Of a stretch of DNA of 35,428 nucleotides, positions 26,048-34,608 are shown one piece after another; position 1 is the stretch's first letter, and each line of letters begins with the position of its first letter. A program made the position numbers and the translations under genes. The notes below the pieces were generated by a model that did not search any database, was not told the DNA's origin, and saw only the letters and a list, made by a program, of their open reading frames with translations. Origin of the DNA: Mycobacterium sp. 852002-51163_SCH5372311 (GTDB lineage: Bacteria; Actinomycetota; Actinomycetes; Mycobacteriales; Mycobacteriaceae); the NCBI RefSeq assembly GCF_001667115.1, contig NZ_LZIJ01000083.1, positions 1 to 35,428 on the forward strand. The letters run 5' to 3'.

Positions 26048-26107
26048 GCGAGCAGACGCAAAAGCACCCGTTTCGGCACGAAAACGGGTGCTTTTGCGTC
26101 TGCTCGC
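26048..26107. terminator. Dispersed hairpin family, copy E (most complete), behind the DJ-1 gene
   Basis: The perfect 26-bp inverted repeat spans 26048-26073 and 26082-26107 with an 8-base loop (CGGCACGA). The outer 18 bases are the family arm GCGAGCAGACGCAAAAGC; the inner ACCCGTTT is specific to this copy. It starts 13 bases after the stop codon. Confidence 0.9.
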
Positions 26108-26259
26108 CACTATCTCCAGCGGCCCTCCAAGGATCCTTTTAGAACTCGTAGAGAACTCATTTAGGCGCTCCAGGAAGCATCGTGCTCAATCCCGCAGAGA
26201 GCGGGACATTCAGAGACCATTCCGCCACAGACGCCGCGGAACGAATCGAAGGAAGCGCG

Positions 26260-27324
26260 ATGACCACGCTAGCCACTTGGGCCCGTCCCCACCACAGCGA
26301 CGTTCGCTCGCGCCGACGCCGTCGCTTTGGCAATGACGGCGGCGCGCCGGTTGAGGTCATGGAAGGCGCGCCCAGCCTGGCCGGTCGACTCCTCTCGTTC
26401 GGTGCGCGGCACGCTCTGCGCCCGGTGCTGTCAATCGGTACCCAGTTGCCAGTTCCGTGGCCCTATGGTGCGCTCGACTTCGTCGCTCGCGCGTTGCCGC
26501 CGAGCCCCGGCACGGTGCTCTCCACCGTGGAGTTGGCGAACTGCACCGCCCAGCTCATACGAGCGAAAGGCGTGCAATCGGCCGACGGCACGGGACGCGT
26601 CATCCTCTTCCTGCACGGCGGCGCATTCCTGGCCGGCGGAAAGCACACACATGCACGGTTGTGCTCGGTCCTCTCGCGTCTCGCCGATGCGCCGGTGCTC
26701 CTGGTGGACTACCGCTTGTTGCCCAAGCACTCGCTGGGTCAGGCGATCGACGACTGCGAGGATGGCTACTACTGGCTGCGCGAGATCGGTTACGAGGCAG
26801 ACCAAATCGTGCTCGCCGGGGATTCGGCCGGCGGCTACCTTTCGCTGGCACTGGCCGAGCGGCTGTTGGGCGACGGCGAGCACCCGGCGGCCCTGGTGGC
26901 AATGTCCCCGCTGCTTCAGTTGGGCGCCGCTTCCAAGCAAGCGCACCCGAACATCCATTCGGATGCGTTGTTCGCGTCCGGAGTTTTCGACTTCCTCAAC
27001 GGCCTGATCGAGAAGGCCGCTGCCCGCCGGGTCATCGACGGGACACCAGAAGCCATCATCGAGCCGCTCGAGCGGGTGGAACGTGGACTGCCGAAAACGC
27101 TTATCCACGTCTCGGGTTCGGAGGTCATGCTGCACGACGCGCGTCTGGGAGCGCGCCGGCTGGCCGACGCCGGTGTGCAGGTGGAGGTGCGGATCTGGCC
27201 TGGCCAGCTGCACGGCTTCCAGATTGCCGCCGGGCTGGTCCCGGAAGCCGATCGATCATTGCGCCAGATCGCCGATTACATCCGGGAGGCCACTCCGGAA
27301 TACCTTCGCGAGGTTGCCAGCTAG
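26260..27324 (+). CDS. Hormone-sensitive-lipase-family esterase (alpha/beta hydrolase)
   Basis: Hydrolyses carboxylic esters or acylglycerols. It has 354 residues from ATG 26260, with GAAGGAAG at 26248-26255. The HSL oxyanion motif is FLHGGAFLAGG (HGGA 119-122) and the nucleophile elbow is GDSAGG with Ser189. The Asp and His are expected near SEVMLHD and GQLHGFQ. An Arg-rich N-terminus (VRSRRRRRFG) precedes the fold; no signal peptide. The 150-base upstream leader contains GAACTC twice (26143, 26153). It overlaps the convergent NTF2-like gene by four bases at the shared CTAG. Lip paralogue number not assigned. Confidence 0.88.
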   Translation: MTTLATWARPHHSDVRSRRRRRFGNDGGAPVEVMEGAPSLAGRLLSFGARHALRPVLSIGTQLPVPWPYGALDFVARALPPSPGTVLSTVELANCTAQLIRAKGVQSADGTGRVILFLHGGAFLAGGKHTHARLCSVLSRLADAPVLLVDYRLLPKHSLGQAIDDCEDGYYWLREIGYEADQIVLAGDSAGGYLSLALAERLLGDGEHPAALVAMSPLLQLGAASKQAHPNIHSDALFASGVFDFLNGLIEKAAARRVIDGTPEAIIEPLERVERGLPKTLIHVSGSEVMLHDARLGARRLADAGVQVEVRIWPGQLHGFQIAAGLVPEADRSLRQIADYIREATPEYLREVAS

Positions 27325-27797
27325 CTCTTTGGCTGCGGAATTTCCCCGGTGGCCAGCTGACCACCGGCTTGGAGCCAGGCGTTGACCACTCGGGGCGCAT
27401 CGCGGTTCGGGTTGTAGATGTCTTCTTCGCTGGAAAACAGGCCATCGCCGGCGTAGACCAGCCGCGTCCAGTTCGGAAACCAGAACGGTTCGCCGTTCGG
27501 GTCCGTCGGGTGGTCGAGCAGATTCCTGATCATCATGACGACTGCGTCATTGTCTTCGTCGAAGGCGATCCAGTCGCTTGGGAAGCGCATGTGTGGAAAA
27601 GGCGCCATGACGCCGACGATCCACTGCCGCACCGCCTCACGACCGTGAAAGACCCCGTAGTGATGCTCGGTGTAGACGACGTCCTCGGTAAACAGATCGG
27701 CGAAGGGCCGCCAGTCGCCGGAAGCGGAACACCCTTCGGCCACTGCGGTGTAGTTGCTGACCGCTTGCTCGATTTCGGCTCTGGTGAACTTGCCCAT
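27321..27797 (-). CDS. NTF2-like (SnoaL-type) protein, function unknown
   Basis: The 158 residues fit the SnoaL/NTF2-like cone fold: N-terminal helix (EIEQAVSNYTAVAEGCSASGDWRPF), then LFTEDVVYTEHHYGVFHGREAVRQWI and PFPHMRFPSDWIAFDED. Members are isomerases, hydratases or ligand-binding proteins. The His pair in TEHHYG is a candidate active-site feature. ATG 27797 lies seven bases behind TAGGGT (27805-27810, minus strand). Divergent from the DUF4190 gene, with 81 bases between. Confidence 0.82.
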   Translation of the reverse strand: MGKFTRAEIEQAVSNYTAVAEGCSASGDWRPFADLFTEDVVYTEHHYGVFHGREAVRQWIVGVMAPFPHMRFPSDWIAFDEDNDAVVMMIRNLLDHPTDPNGEPFWFPNWTRLVYAGDGLFSSEEDIYNPNRDAPRVVNAWLQAGGQLATGEIPQPKS

Positions 27798-27866
27798 AAC
27801 TGACACCCTAGGACGAGCGGTGGGCACAAGTCCGGCAATTTGCTGCTCACTGGTCCGCGGCAGTTC

Positions 27867-27878
27867 TACTCTTACGCA
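27867..27878 (+). promoter_or_regulatory. -10 element of the DUF4190 gene (leaderless)
   Basis: TACTCT at 27867-27872 is followed by exactly six bases before ATG 27879. This decides the start against an in-frame TTG at 27840. Confidence 0.6.
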
Positions 27879-28598
27879 ATGACGCAACCACCTGCAGGCC
27901 CGCCGTACCCTTACGAGCCGCCCGCCGCGCCGCCGCCACCTCCGTTCCAGCAACCTCCGTTCCAGCCGCCCCCGAGCCAGCAGCCGCCGCCCTATCCGCC
28001 GCCGGCGCCTGGTTACTACCAGCAGGGGGCACCTCAGGCTCGGACCACGAGTGGGTTTGCGGTCGCCGCACTGATTCTCGGCATCATCGGCGCAATATTG
28101 CTGAGCATTCCGTTCGGCATCATTGCGCTGGGCAGAACCAAACCCGGCGGCCAAAAAGGCCGAGGAATGGCAATCGCGGGCCTGGTTTTGTCTGCCCTAT
28201 GGGCAGTGGTTGTGGTTGTGGCTATCGTTGCCGGCGCTCTGTCGCCGACGCATAACACCAGTGCCCGAAGCGCCAAAGTCGGTGACTGCTGGGCCGATAT
28301 CCCCACCGGAAACCGCGTCTCGCGGGTGAACACCACCAGCTGCGATCGTCCACATCGCGGCGAGGTGGTTGGCGTATTGACGATGCCCGGCGGGTCCTAC
28401 CCGGCTCAGTCGGTGTTTCAGAGCTACAAGCAGAAGTGCCGCGAAGCCTTGGCGTCCTATTCGTCTACTGCCATGGACGATTCCAGCGTCGACTTGGCCG
28501 TCATGCCTCCGTCGGAGGACTCATGGAAACAGGGTGACCGCGATATGGTTTGCATCGCAACGTTTTCCAGCGAGCGAACCGGGTCGATCAAGGGCTGA
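27879..28598 (+). CDS. Proline-rich DUF4190 membrane protein with extracytoplasmic domain
   Basis: Of 239 residues, the first ~52 are Pro/Gln/Tyr-rich (PPPP and PPF runs). A DUF4190 pair of helices follows (about 57-80, FAVAALILGIIGAILLSIPFGIIAL, and 95-122). The C-terminal ~110 residues lie outside the membrane (KVGDCWADIP, TTSCDRPHRGEVVGVL, KCREALASYSS, CIATFSS) with four Cys, resembling the septum-formation-type domain found on such proteins. This architecture is common in mycobacteria; the role is not established. The 258 bases after its stop (28599-28856) hold no gene that I can support. Confidence 0.85.
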   Translation: MTQPPAGPPYPYEPPAAPPPPPFQQPPFQPPPSQQPPPYPPPAPGYYQQGAPQARTTSGFAVAALILGIIGAILLSIPFGIIALGRTKPGGQKGRGMAIAGLVLSALWAVVVVVAIVAGALSPTHNTSARSAKVGDCWADIPTGNRVSRVNTTSCDRPHRGEVVGVLTMPGGSYPAQSVFQSYKQKCREALASYSSTAMDDSSVDLAVMPPSEDSWKQGDRDMVCIATFSSERTGSIKG

Positions 28599-28856
28599 GC
28601 ATTGGGTGTCAGTGACGGCTCCGACGCGACCTTGGCGGTCTCGTCACATCTGCCTCTCGGGTACCAGAAGGGTGCGCCATGTCGGGGTGTGGAAAGCGCT
28701 GTCACGGGTGCTATCAGATTGCGCAATGAATGGCCAAGCATCGCGGCGACTGATGTGGCTGATGTGCCTGGGTGGCTTCGCCGAAATTCCTTGCCGCGCA
28801 ATTCACGTCACCTGCCCCGAGCAACCCGGCCCCACTACTGGAGGCATCGATAACCG

Positions 28857-29630
28857 ATGAGCGTATTAGACCTGTTTGACCTGCACGATAAGAAGGCGCT
28901 GGTGACGGGCGGTTCCAGCGGCATTGGCAAGCGAGTGGCGCAGGCATACGTCGAAGCCGGAGCTGAAGTAGCCATTGCCGCATTGCATTCCGATGTCAAG
29001 GACTTGGAGCGGGTGGCCGGCGAGTTGGTGGCAGCCGGCGGCAAGGTCGTGCCCATTTGCTGCGATGTGACTCAACACGAGCAGGTGACGAGCATGCTCG
29101 ACCAGGTGACCGCGGAGTTGGGCGGAATCGACATCGCGGTCTGCAATGCCGGCATCGTAAGCGTCGTCCCGATGCTGGAGATGTCGCTCGATGAGTTCCA
29201 GCGCATCCAGGACACCAACGTGACCGGCGTGTTCCTGACCGCACAGGCGGCGGCGCGGGCGATGGTCCGACAGGGACACGGCGGGGTCATCATCAACACC
29301 GCATCGATGTCCGGTCGCATCGTCAATGTCCCCCAGGAGACTGGCCACTACTGCACCTCCAAGGCGGCGGTCGCTCACCTGACCAAAGCCATGGCGGTCG
29401 AGTTCGCGCCGCACAACATCCGGGTGAACAGCGTCAGTCCGGGCTACATCCTCACCGAACTCGTGCAGCCTCTCGTCGAGTATCACGCGCTGTGGGAGCC
29501 GAGAATCCCGCTGGGCCGCCTAGGCCGGCCGGAGGAGCTGACCGGACTGTACCTCTACCTGGCCAGCGCGGCCTCGAGCTACATGACCGGCTCGGACATC
29601 GTGATCGACGGCGGATACACCTGCCCTTGA
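28857..29630 (+). CDS. Short-chain dehydrogenase/reductase (Rv1928c-like)
   Basis: Classical SDR of 257 residues. The cofactor motif TGGSSGIG is at 17-24, CNAG at 96-99, the catalytic Ser in NTASMSG (about 150), and Tyr165 with Lys169 in HYCTSKAA. The C-terminal SYMTGSDIVIDGGYTCP matches remembered M. tuberculosis Rv1928c nearly exactly, as do VPICCDVTQHEQVTSMLDQV and other blocks. Acts on a sugar, polyol or hydroxy substrate that is not identifiable. ATG 28857 is preceded by GGAGG at 28840-28844. Confidence 0.92.
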   Translation: MSVLDLFDLHDKKALVTGGSSGIGKRVAQAYVEAGAEVAIAALHSDVKDLERVAGELVAAGGKVVPICCDVTQHEQVTSMLDQVTAELGGIDIAVCNAGIVSVVPMLEMSLDEFQRIQDTNVTGVFLTAQAAARAMVRQGHGGVIINTASMSGRIVNVPQETGHYCTSKAAVAHLTKAMAVEFAPHNIRVNSVSPGYILTELVQPLVEYHALWEPRIPLGRLGRPEELTGLYLYLASAASSYMTGSDIVIDGGYTCP

Positions 29631-29648
29631 CATAGCAAGATGCTCAGT

Positions 29649-30383
29649 TCACCGAACCAGGCAGCGACGGCCGAAACGCGTGCGCACACCGGGCGAAAAC
29701 AGTGCCCGCAACGGCGCGCCGGTTGGCTCGACTCCGCTTGCGCTCAGCAGGTCGTCGTGCAACTCGATGATCTCGGCCGCCCGAAACGACCATGGCGCAT
29801 GCTCATTCGGCACCCACCATGTGCGGCCGGCCGTGCGGGTGTGGGCACCCCAGCGGGCAGTCAGCCACACCTCGAGGGACGTCGGCTTGACCACGTCGCC
29901 GATGGCTACCGTCAGGTGGCTGCGCAGTCCGCGCCGCGGCCAGCGCCGCACGCTGTGATAGCTGACCTGGCCGGCCGTCCGCGTTACCCGCATCTTCGCC
30001 CACGTGTAAGGGATGCCGAGGCCGATCCTGGTGACGGGAACCGCCGCCAGCCGCGCCGTCTCCAGCGACCGGAACAGCACACCGTGGCGGCCCGCGTCGT
30101 CGACTGAGTAGAGGCGGACATTGGTCTCCGCAAAGCTTCCGAAGTACGGAAGCGGAAGTGTGGCACCGAGTTTGGTGCTCGTCAGGACGAAAGGGATCAA
30201 CCCCACGTAGGTTCTGCCGTCTGCGAAGATGTCGGGGCGGGTGCCCGGCGGGTACATGTCGGCGACGTTCTCCGGGCGCGTCGGCCAGTGCAGAAAGGTC
30301 AAGTCATTCCAGCGTTGATCAAAGGTGACCCGCCCGGCCAATGGTGGCGGAGTGACCGAAGGGCCGCCGACGTTAATGCGCAC
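29649..30383 (-). CDS. DUF2071 (YqjF-like) protein, function unknown
   Basis: With start GTG 30383 the protein has 244 residues. The DUF2071 signature is clear: WNDLTFLHWPTRPENVADMYPPG near the N-terminus, DGRTYVGLIPFVL, then PYFGSFAETNVRLYSVD. The start lies inside the end of fadD31 (11-base overlap, same strand), implying translational coupling. A longer reading upstream would run through fadD31 in another frame and is rejected. Possibly works with the acyl-AMP ligase, but the family's activity is unknown. Confidence 0.85.
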   Translation of the reverse strand: MRINVGGPSVTPPPLAGRVTFDQRWNDLTFLHWPTRPENVADMYPPGTRPDIFADGRTYVGLIPFVLTSTKLGATLPLPYFGSFAETNVRLYSVDDAGRHGVLFRSLETARLAAVPVTRIGLGIPYTWAKMRVTRTAGQVSYHSVRRWPRRGLRSHLTVAIGDVVKPTSLEVWLTARWGAHTRTAGRTWWVPNEHAPWSFRAAEIIELHDDLLSASGVEPTGAPLRALFSPGVRTRFGRRCLVR

Positions 30384-32238
30384 CCAATTCGCCGCTGAGG
30401 TATTGCTCGCGGCAGGCCCGGCGCGCGAGCTTTCCGCTCGTAGTACGTGGGATAGCGCCGGCCGGCAGGAATACGACGTCTGCGACGGAGAGCCCGTGGC
30501 GATTGGACACCGCCGTACGGATTGCCTCGATCGCGAGCTGCGGGTCGGCGCGACTGGTGCCGGGCGCACGTTCGGCGACGATCACCAGTTGCTCACCGGC
30601 GCCGGCCGATCCTGGCGGACGGTTTGCGGGCGCGGCAAACGCGGTCACGTATCCACGTCGCACCAGCGGTGACGCCTCGGTGGTGGTGGCTTCGATGTCC
30701 TGCGGATAGTGGTTGCCTCCGTCCCCCCCTTCCAAGGTCACCAGGTCCGCGATGCGGCCGGTGATGTAGAGCTCGCCATCCAGATACACGCCCAGATCGC
30801 CGGTGCGCAGCCAGTTTCCGTCGAGTGGCGTCCCGTCGGCGTGACTGCCTTCGGCGAGCCGCGATTGCAGCTTGGCTCCGAAGGCCAGCCGGGTTTCTTC
30901 GGGCCGCCGCCAGTAACCCCGCCCGACGTTGTCGCCGTGCAACCAGACTTCGCCAATCTCACCGTCGGGCAATTCGGTTCCGGTGTCCGGGTTTACGATC
31001 ACCCCCCACAGGCTGCGGGCAACCTGACCACACGACACTTGCGCGACGGCGTTGGGGGCGTCAGCTGCGACGCGGACCGCCCGGCCGGCACCCAACTGCT
31101 CGCGGTCGAGGTAGATCACCTTCGTCTCCGCGTTGTGGCCGATGGTCGCAATCATCAATGTTGCCTCGGCGATGCCGTACGAGGGCTTGAATGCGGTGCG
31201 CGGCAATCCGTACGGGCCGAATGCTTTGTTGAACGTCGTCACCGCATCGATGCTCACCGGTTCGGACCCGATGATCAGCACGACGTTGCTCAGGTCGATG
31301 TCCTCACCGGGCGCGGGCAGTCCGCGTTGCGCGGTCCATTCGTATGCGAAGTTGGGGGCCGCGGTGACCACCCGTCCGGTACGAGATCCGGCCGATAGCG
31401 CCTGAATCCAGCGCTGTGGCCGGCGCACGAATGCGGTTGGCGACATCAGGGTGGTGTGTCCGCCGTATACGGTCGGAAACCCGATCATGGACAAGCCCAT
31501 ATCGTGGTAAAGCGGTAACCAGCTGACGCCGTGGGTATTTCGGTTCAGCAAGTCGATCGACAGGATCATCTGCACAAGATTTGTTTGGACCGCGCGGTGG
31601 GTGATCTCCACGCCGACCGGCGGCCGGGTGGCACCCGAGGTGTACTGCAGGTAGGAAACCGCGTCCAAATCCAGCTCGACCGGGGTGAACTGCTCGCCGG
31701 CCGAGTCGGGTATTTCATCGATGACGATCACCTGCGGCTGGCGCAGCTGCGGACGGCCGGCCAGGAACTTCTCGATAGTGTCTTTGCCTGCCGTCGTGGT
31801 GAGCACCACCGTGGGCTCAGAATCGTGCAGCGCAATTTCCAGACGTTCCGCATGGCCCGGCAGTTCGGGGGCGAACAGCGGCACCGCTATGCTGCCAGCC
31901 TTGATCGCCGCGTAAAAACCGGCGACCCAGTCGATGCTCTGCGGCGCGAGGACGGCCACCCGATCACCGGGTCCGGCGAACTGTTGCACTCGCGCACTGA
32001 TGGCTCGTAAGCGGACGCCGAATTCGGACCAGGTGACCTCCTGCGCCTGACCCTCGGACCGGGCGTAATCCAGGTAGCGGTAAGCCACCATGTCGCCGAT
32101 ATTGGCGACGTTGCGTTCGATGAGAGAGATCAGCGTGGTACCTGGCGGCAACGCGATGTTGCCGTCGGCGTCCAGGCAATCGTCGATCTCTAGCAGGCCT
32201 TTTGGAGCCGCGGAGTCCTGCTCGGAACCGAAATCCAT
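30373..32238 (-). CDS. fadD31: Fatty acyl-AMP ligase FadD31-like (FAAL)
   Basis: Activates long-chain fatty acids as acyl-adenylates, usually for hand-over to a polyketide synthase. The 621 residues match M. tuberculosis FadD31 in length and are colinear with FadD32 as remembered. Motifs are YLQYTSGATRPP (phosphate loop), SWLPLYHDMGL, KPSYGIAEAT, NWLRTGDLG, GRIADLV, NHYPQDIE and the C-terminal PRTTSGKLARRA with the adenylation Lys. FAAL-type features (PSYGIAEAT, NHYPQDIE) separate it from acyl-CoA ligases. ATG 32238 lies six bases behind TAGACT (32245-32250, minus strand). No PKS gene is in the window. Overlaps the DUF2071 gene downstream. Confidence 0.9.
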   Translation of the reverse strand: MDFGSEQDSAAPKGLLEIDDCLDADGNIALPPGTTLISLIERNVANIGDMVAYRYLDYARSEGQAQEVTWSEFGVRLRAISARVQQFAGPGDRVAVLAPQSIDWVAGFYAAIKAGSIAVPLFAPELPGHAERLEIALHDSEPTVVLTTTAGKDTIEKFLAGRPQLRQPQVIVIDEIPDSAGEQFTPVELDLDAVSYLQYTSGATRPPVGVEITHRAVQTNLVQMILSIDLLNRNTHGVSWLPLYHDMGLSMIGFPTVYGGHTTLMSPTAFVRRPQRWIQALSAGSRTGRVVTAAPNFAYEWTAQRGLPAPGEDIDLSNVVLIIGSEPVSIDAVTTFNKAFGPYGLPRTAFKPSYGIAEATLMIATIGHNAETKVIYLDREQLGAGRAVRVAADAPNAVAQVSCGQVARSLWGVIVNPDTGTELPDGEIGEVWLHGDNVGRGYWRRPEETRLAFGAKLQSRLAEGSHADGTPLDGNWLRTGDLGVYLDGELYITGRIADLVTLEGGDGGNHYPQDIEATTTEASPLVRRGYVTAFAAPANRPPGSAGAGEQLVIVAERAPGTSRADPQLAIEAIRTAVSNRHGLSVADVVFLPAGAIPRTTSGKLARRACREQYLSGELGAH

Positions 32239-32312
32239 ACCCGAAGTCTATGCAGGCGGGATCGGCTGAAGTCCGTGCCGCATCTGGGGCCCGATAGCGT
32301 GCAGCCGAGTCG

Positions 32313-33596
32313 TCACGATACGCTGCCGGAGGCCGCATCCTCCTGATCGGATTGGCAGTAGGGCGCACCCAATTGCGGCACCTCGAGTGGGCCATCTTTG
32401 CGGGCGGCCCCGATAGCACTGCTCAGCAGCGGGGCCAATCCCGCGAACGAACCCACGTCGAACAACATCAGCGTCAGCAACCTGTTGTGGACGTAGGCCA
32501 GCGAGCTGCCGGTGTCGGGGTTGGCCCATCCGACTGTCCCGCCGAGTCCGATGTGTCCATAGCCGGGCAACAGCCCCGGGATCGGCGACGATTGGTAGCC
32601 GTGGTGGTAAGTGAACGGGATGCCGAGGTTGAGGTCCGGCGTCAGGTCGGGCTTTGCCTTCAGCCCTTCCACTAACTCGGCGGACAGCAGCCGTGATCCC
32701 TCCATTTCGCCGCCGTTCGCAATGGCGCCGTACACCTTGGCCAGGGCACGCGCGGTCACGACGCCATTGACTGCCGGGATCTCGCCGTCGAGAAACGGCA
32801 TCTGGCCCTGCAGCATGGAAAGGATGCCGGGGAAATAGATCGAGCCGAGCACGCCGGAGAACGACAGATTCGCGACTTTCGGCGCGACAAAGTCGAGGAC
32901 CGGCGTAGGGAAATTGGCCTGCGGCAGCAGCGTCTGGGCCACGGTTGTCGGCGCTCCGGCCGGCGGACGGCCAAGATGCAGACCGTCGGTGTCGAGGGGT
33001 TCGGCGAGTTCTTCGCGGAACAGCTCACGCATGCCCTTGCCGGTCACCGCCCGGGCCAGCCCGGACAGCAGCCACCCGTAAGTGATCGCGTGATAGGCCA
33101 ACTTTCCGTGTAGGGAGTCCAGTGGCGCCTCGGCCAGCCGCGCTTCCATCGCGAGGTGGTCGAGTATCTCCTCTTTGCCGACGCCTTTGAGGTGCGCCAG
33201 GCCGGATCGGTGCCGTAGCACATCGCTGACGGTGATCTCGGATTTGCCGTTGGCGCCGAATTCCGGCCAGTAGTCGGCGACGGGCGCTTCGTAGGACAGC
33301 AGGCCGCGGTCGGCCAGCCGGTGAATGACCGTCGCGGACAGGCCCTTGGTGGCGGAGAACACCATGGCGCCGGTATCCGCTGTCCACGGCACCTGTCCTT
33401 TTCGGTCGGCGAACCCCGTCCACACGTCGACGACCGGTACTCCGTCGATATACACGGACAGCGCCCCACCGCCGAGCTTGCGTGCGGGGAACAACGCCGA
33501 GAATGCTTTGACGGCTGCCCCGAAACGCGAATCGCAGGCGCCTTGCACGCCGGATGGAAGGCCATTGTCAGCGGTGAGGACAGACGGCTTCGCCAT
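32313..33596 (-). CDS. Beta-lactamase-fold serine esterase (LipL/LipD family)
   Basis: Family VIII carboxylesterase/penicillin-binding-protein fold. The 427 residues have the nucleophile motif FSATKG with Ser81 and Lys84, the second-motif region YGWLLSGLARAVTG and the GHIGLGGTVGW motif near the C-terminus. Blocks such as VIHRLADRGLL, APVADYWPEFGANGK and EPLDTDGLHLGRPPAGAPT recall M. tuberculosis LipL (Rv1497). Position next to fadD31 instead recalls LipD (Rv1923). The symbol is therefore left open. No signal peptide. Its stop lies 74 bases upstream of the fadD31 start on the same strand. Confidence 0.9.
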   Translation of the reverse strand: MAKPSVLTADNGLPSGVQGACDSRFGAAVKAFSALFPARKLGGGALSVYIDGVPVVDVWTGFADRKGQVPWTADTGAMVFSATKGLSATVIHRLADRGLLSYEAPVADYWPEFGANGKSEITVSDVLRHRSGLAHLKGVGKEEILDHLAMEARLAEAPLDSLHGKLAYHAITYGWLLSGLARAVTGKGMRELFREELAEPLDTDGLHLGRPPAGAPTTVAQTLLPQANFPTPVLDFVAPKVANLSFSGVLGSIYFPGILSMLQGQMPFLDGEIPAVNGVVTARALAKVYGAIANGGEMEGSRLLSAELVEGLKAKPDLTPDLNLGIPFTYHHGYQSSPIPGLLPGYGHIGLGGTVGWANPDTGSSLAYVHNRLLTLMLFDVGSFAGLAPLLSSAIGAARKDGPLEVPQLGAPYCQSDQEDAASGSVS

Positions 33597-33652
33597 ATGT
33601 GAATGATTCCGCCCAGGGCGCCTCGGCGCACGAGAAATGACGATTTGCCGGT

Positions 33653-34219
33653 TCAGTCATGCCGCCATGACGGGTCTCGGCCCAGGCGGGCCAGCAACCT
33701 CGACTGGCTGTCGGCGTCCGCCGCGACGGCAAACGGTGCGGCGAACATCCCAGAGGCACTCAGTGCGCGCGGATCGGTCGGCAGTTGCGCCAAGAAGGCC
33801 GCGCACCATTCGGGATCCAGCGAATCGTCGGCACCGACTGCCCGCGCCAGGTCCCAGGTATGCACCAGGACGTCCTGCGTCAGACGCGGAACCAACTTTC
33901 CGGCATCCAGCTGCGTCGCCGGATTGTTCGCGACCGCGGGCACCTCAATGACCCGCTCGAAGAGTTCGCGATTGCCCAGGGCCTGCCGAATTCTCTCGTA
34001 GGTCAGGTCCCAGCGCAGTTGCGGATTATGCTGCGGGCGTTGTGGTTTCAAGCCCAAGGGCCGCAAGAGCAACACATCGTGAAAACCGATGACGTGTTCC
34101 AGCACATCTCTGGCGTGCCAGCCCGCGCACGGGGAGCTGCGGCCCCATTTGCCGTCGGCGCATCTGACGGCGGACCCGAACCGCCGGCATACCGCCAGGT
34201 GCAGCCCGCCGGTGTCCAT
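33653..34219 (-). CDS. DinB/MDMPI-fold protein (mycothiol-dependent maleylpyruvate isomerase-like, TIGR03086-type)
   Basis: The 188 residues form a four-helix DinB-like domain. SSPCAGWHARDVLEHVIGFHD carries the first metal-binding His and VPRLTQDVLVHTWDLARAVG the later His; both phrases are diagnostic of the actinobacterial TIGR03086/MDMPI group. Members bind metal and probably use mycothiol. The start ATG 34219 lies directly behind the stop of the truncated acyltransferase (34222-34224), so the two are co-oriented and nearly abutting. Substrate unknown. Confidence 0.87.
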   Translation of the reverse strand: MDTGGLHLAVCRRFGSAVRCADGKWGRSSPCAGWHARDVLEHVIGFHDVLLLRPLGLKPQRPQHNPQLRWDLTYERIRQALGNRELFERVIEVPAVANNPATQLDAGKLVPRLTQDVLVHTWDLARAVGADDSLDPEWCAAFLAQLPTDPRALSASGMFAAPFAVAADADSQSRLLARLGRDPSWRHD

Positions 34220-34221
34220 GC

Positions 34222-34482
34222 TCAGTCTTCCGACCGCAGAGGCCTTTTCGCCAGGGAGCGATTCGGGTCGGCGTCGCGCTCGGCAGCCAGCAACTGAGCG
34301 TCGACCATACCGCCGAGGGTGTTGTGATTGCCGACCAGCAAAGCCCCCTTCTCAGGAACGTTTTCGATGCCGTAGACCTTCGGCTTGATCACCTTGCGCA
34401 AGGGCTCCATAAGCCGCAGCGCCGCAGCGACGTCGGCTTTGGTGGGTGCCCGCGGAACTGAAACGGTGTCAGCGCGACTCAC
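34222..34482 (-). pseudogene. N-terminal remnant of a PlsC-type acyltransferase
   Basis: The 86 codons from GTG 34482 read like the start of a mycobacterial lysophospholipid acyltransferase: LMEPLRKVIKPKVYGIENVP, then ALLVGNHNTLGGMVD, which is close to the catalytic NHxxxxD block. The usual 180-200 residues after it are missing. The frame ends in an Asp/Arg/Ser-rich tail (DADPNRSLAKRPLRSED) that does not resemble the family. A promoter-like CATACT (34489-34494, minus strand) six bases upstream of GTG 34482 appears intact. Probably an internal deletion that joined the remnant to the next gene. A genuine short protein is less likely. Confidence 0.65.
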
Positions 34483-34608
34483 AGGCTGAGTATGCGCGCG
34501 GCGCGATGAGTATGCGTCTGATTCCGCATGGCGACCTGGAGGCTTCACGACGACGCGGCGCAGGTAGGGTCGGTCAGGTCTTCAGTCGGTCTACCAGGGA
34601 GTGCGCGC

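Noticed and set aside
8414..26107. Reading the GAGCAGACGC repeats as a CRISPR array
   Set aside because: The copies are kilobases apart, each is an inverted repeat, and there are no regularly spaced spacers or cas genes.
26457..27803. 448-codon plus-strand frame overlapping the esterase and NTF2-like genes
   Set aside because: Shadow of the esterase in another frame, followed by antisense of the NTF2-like gene.
28534..28860. Small overlapping frames between the DUF4190 and SDR genes
   Set aside because: No ribosome binding site, promoter-start spacing or recognisable sequence; treated as intergenic.
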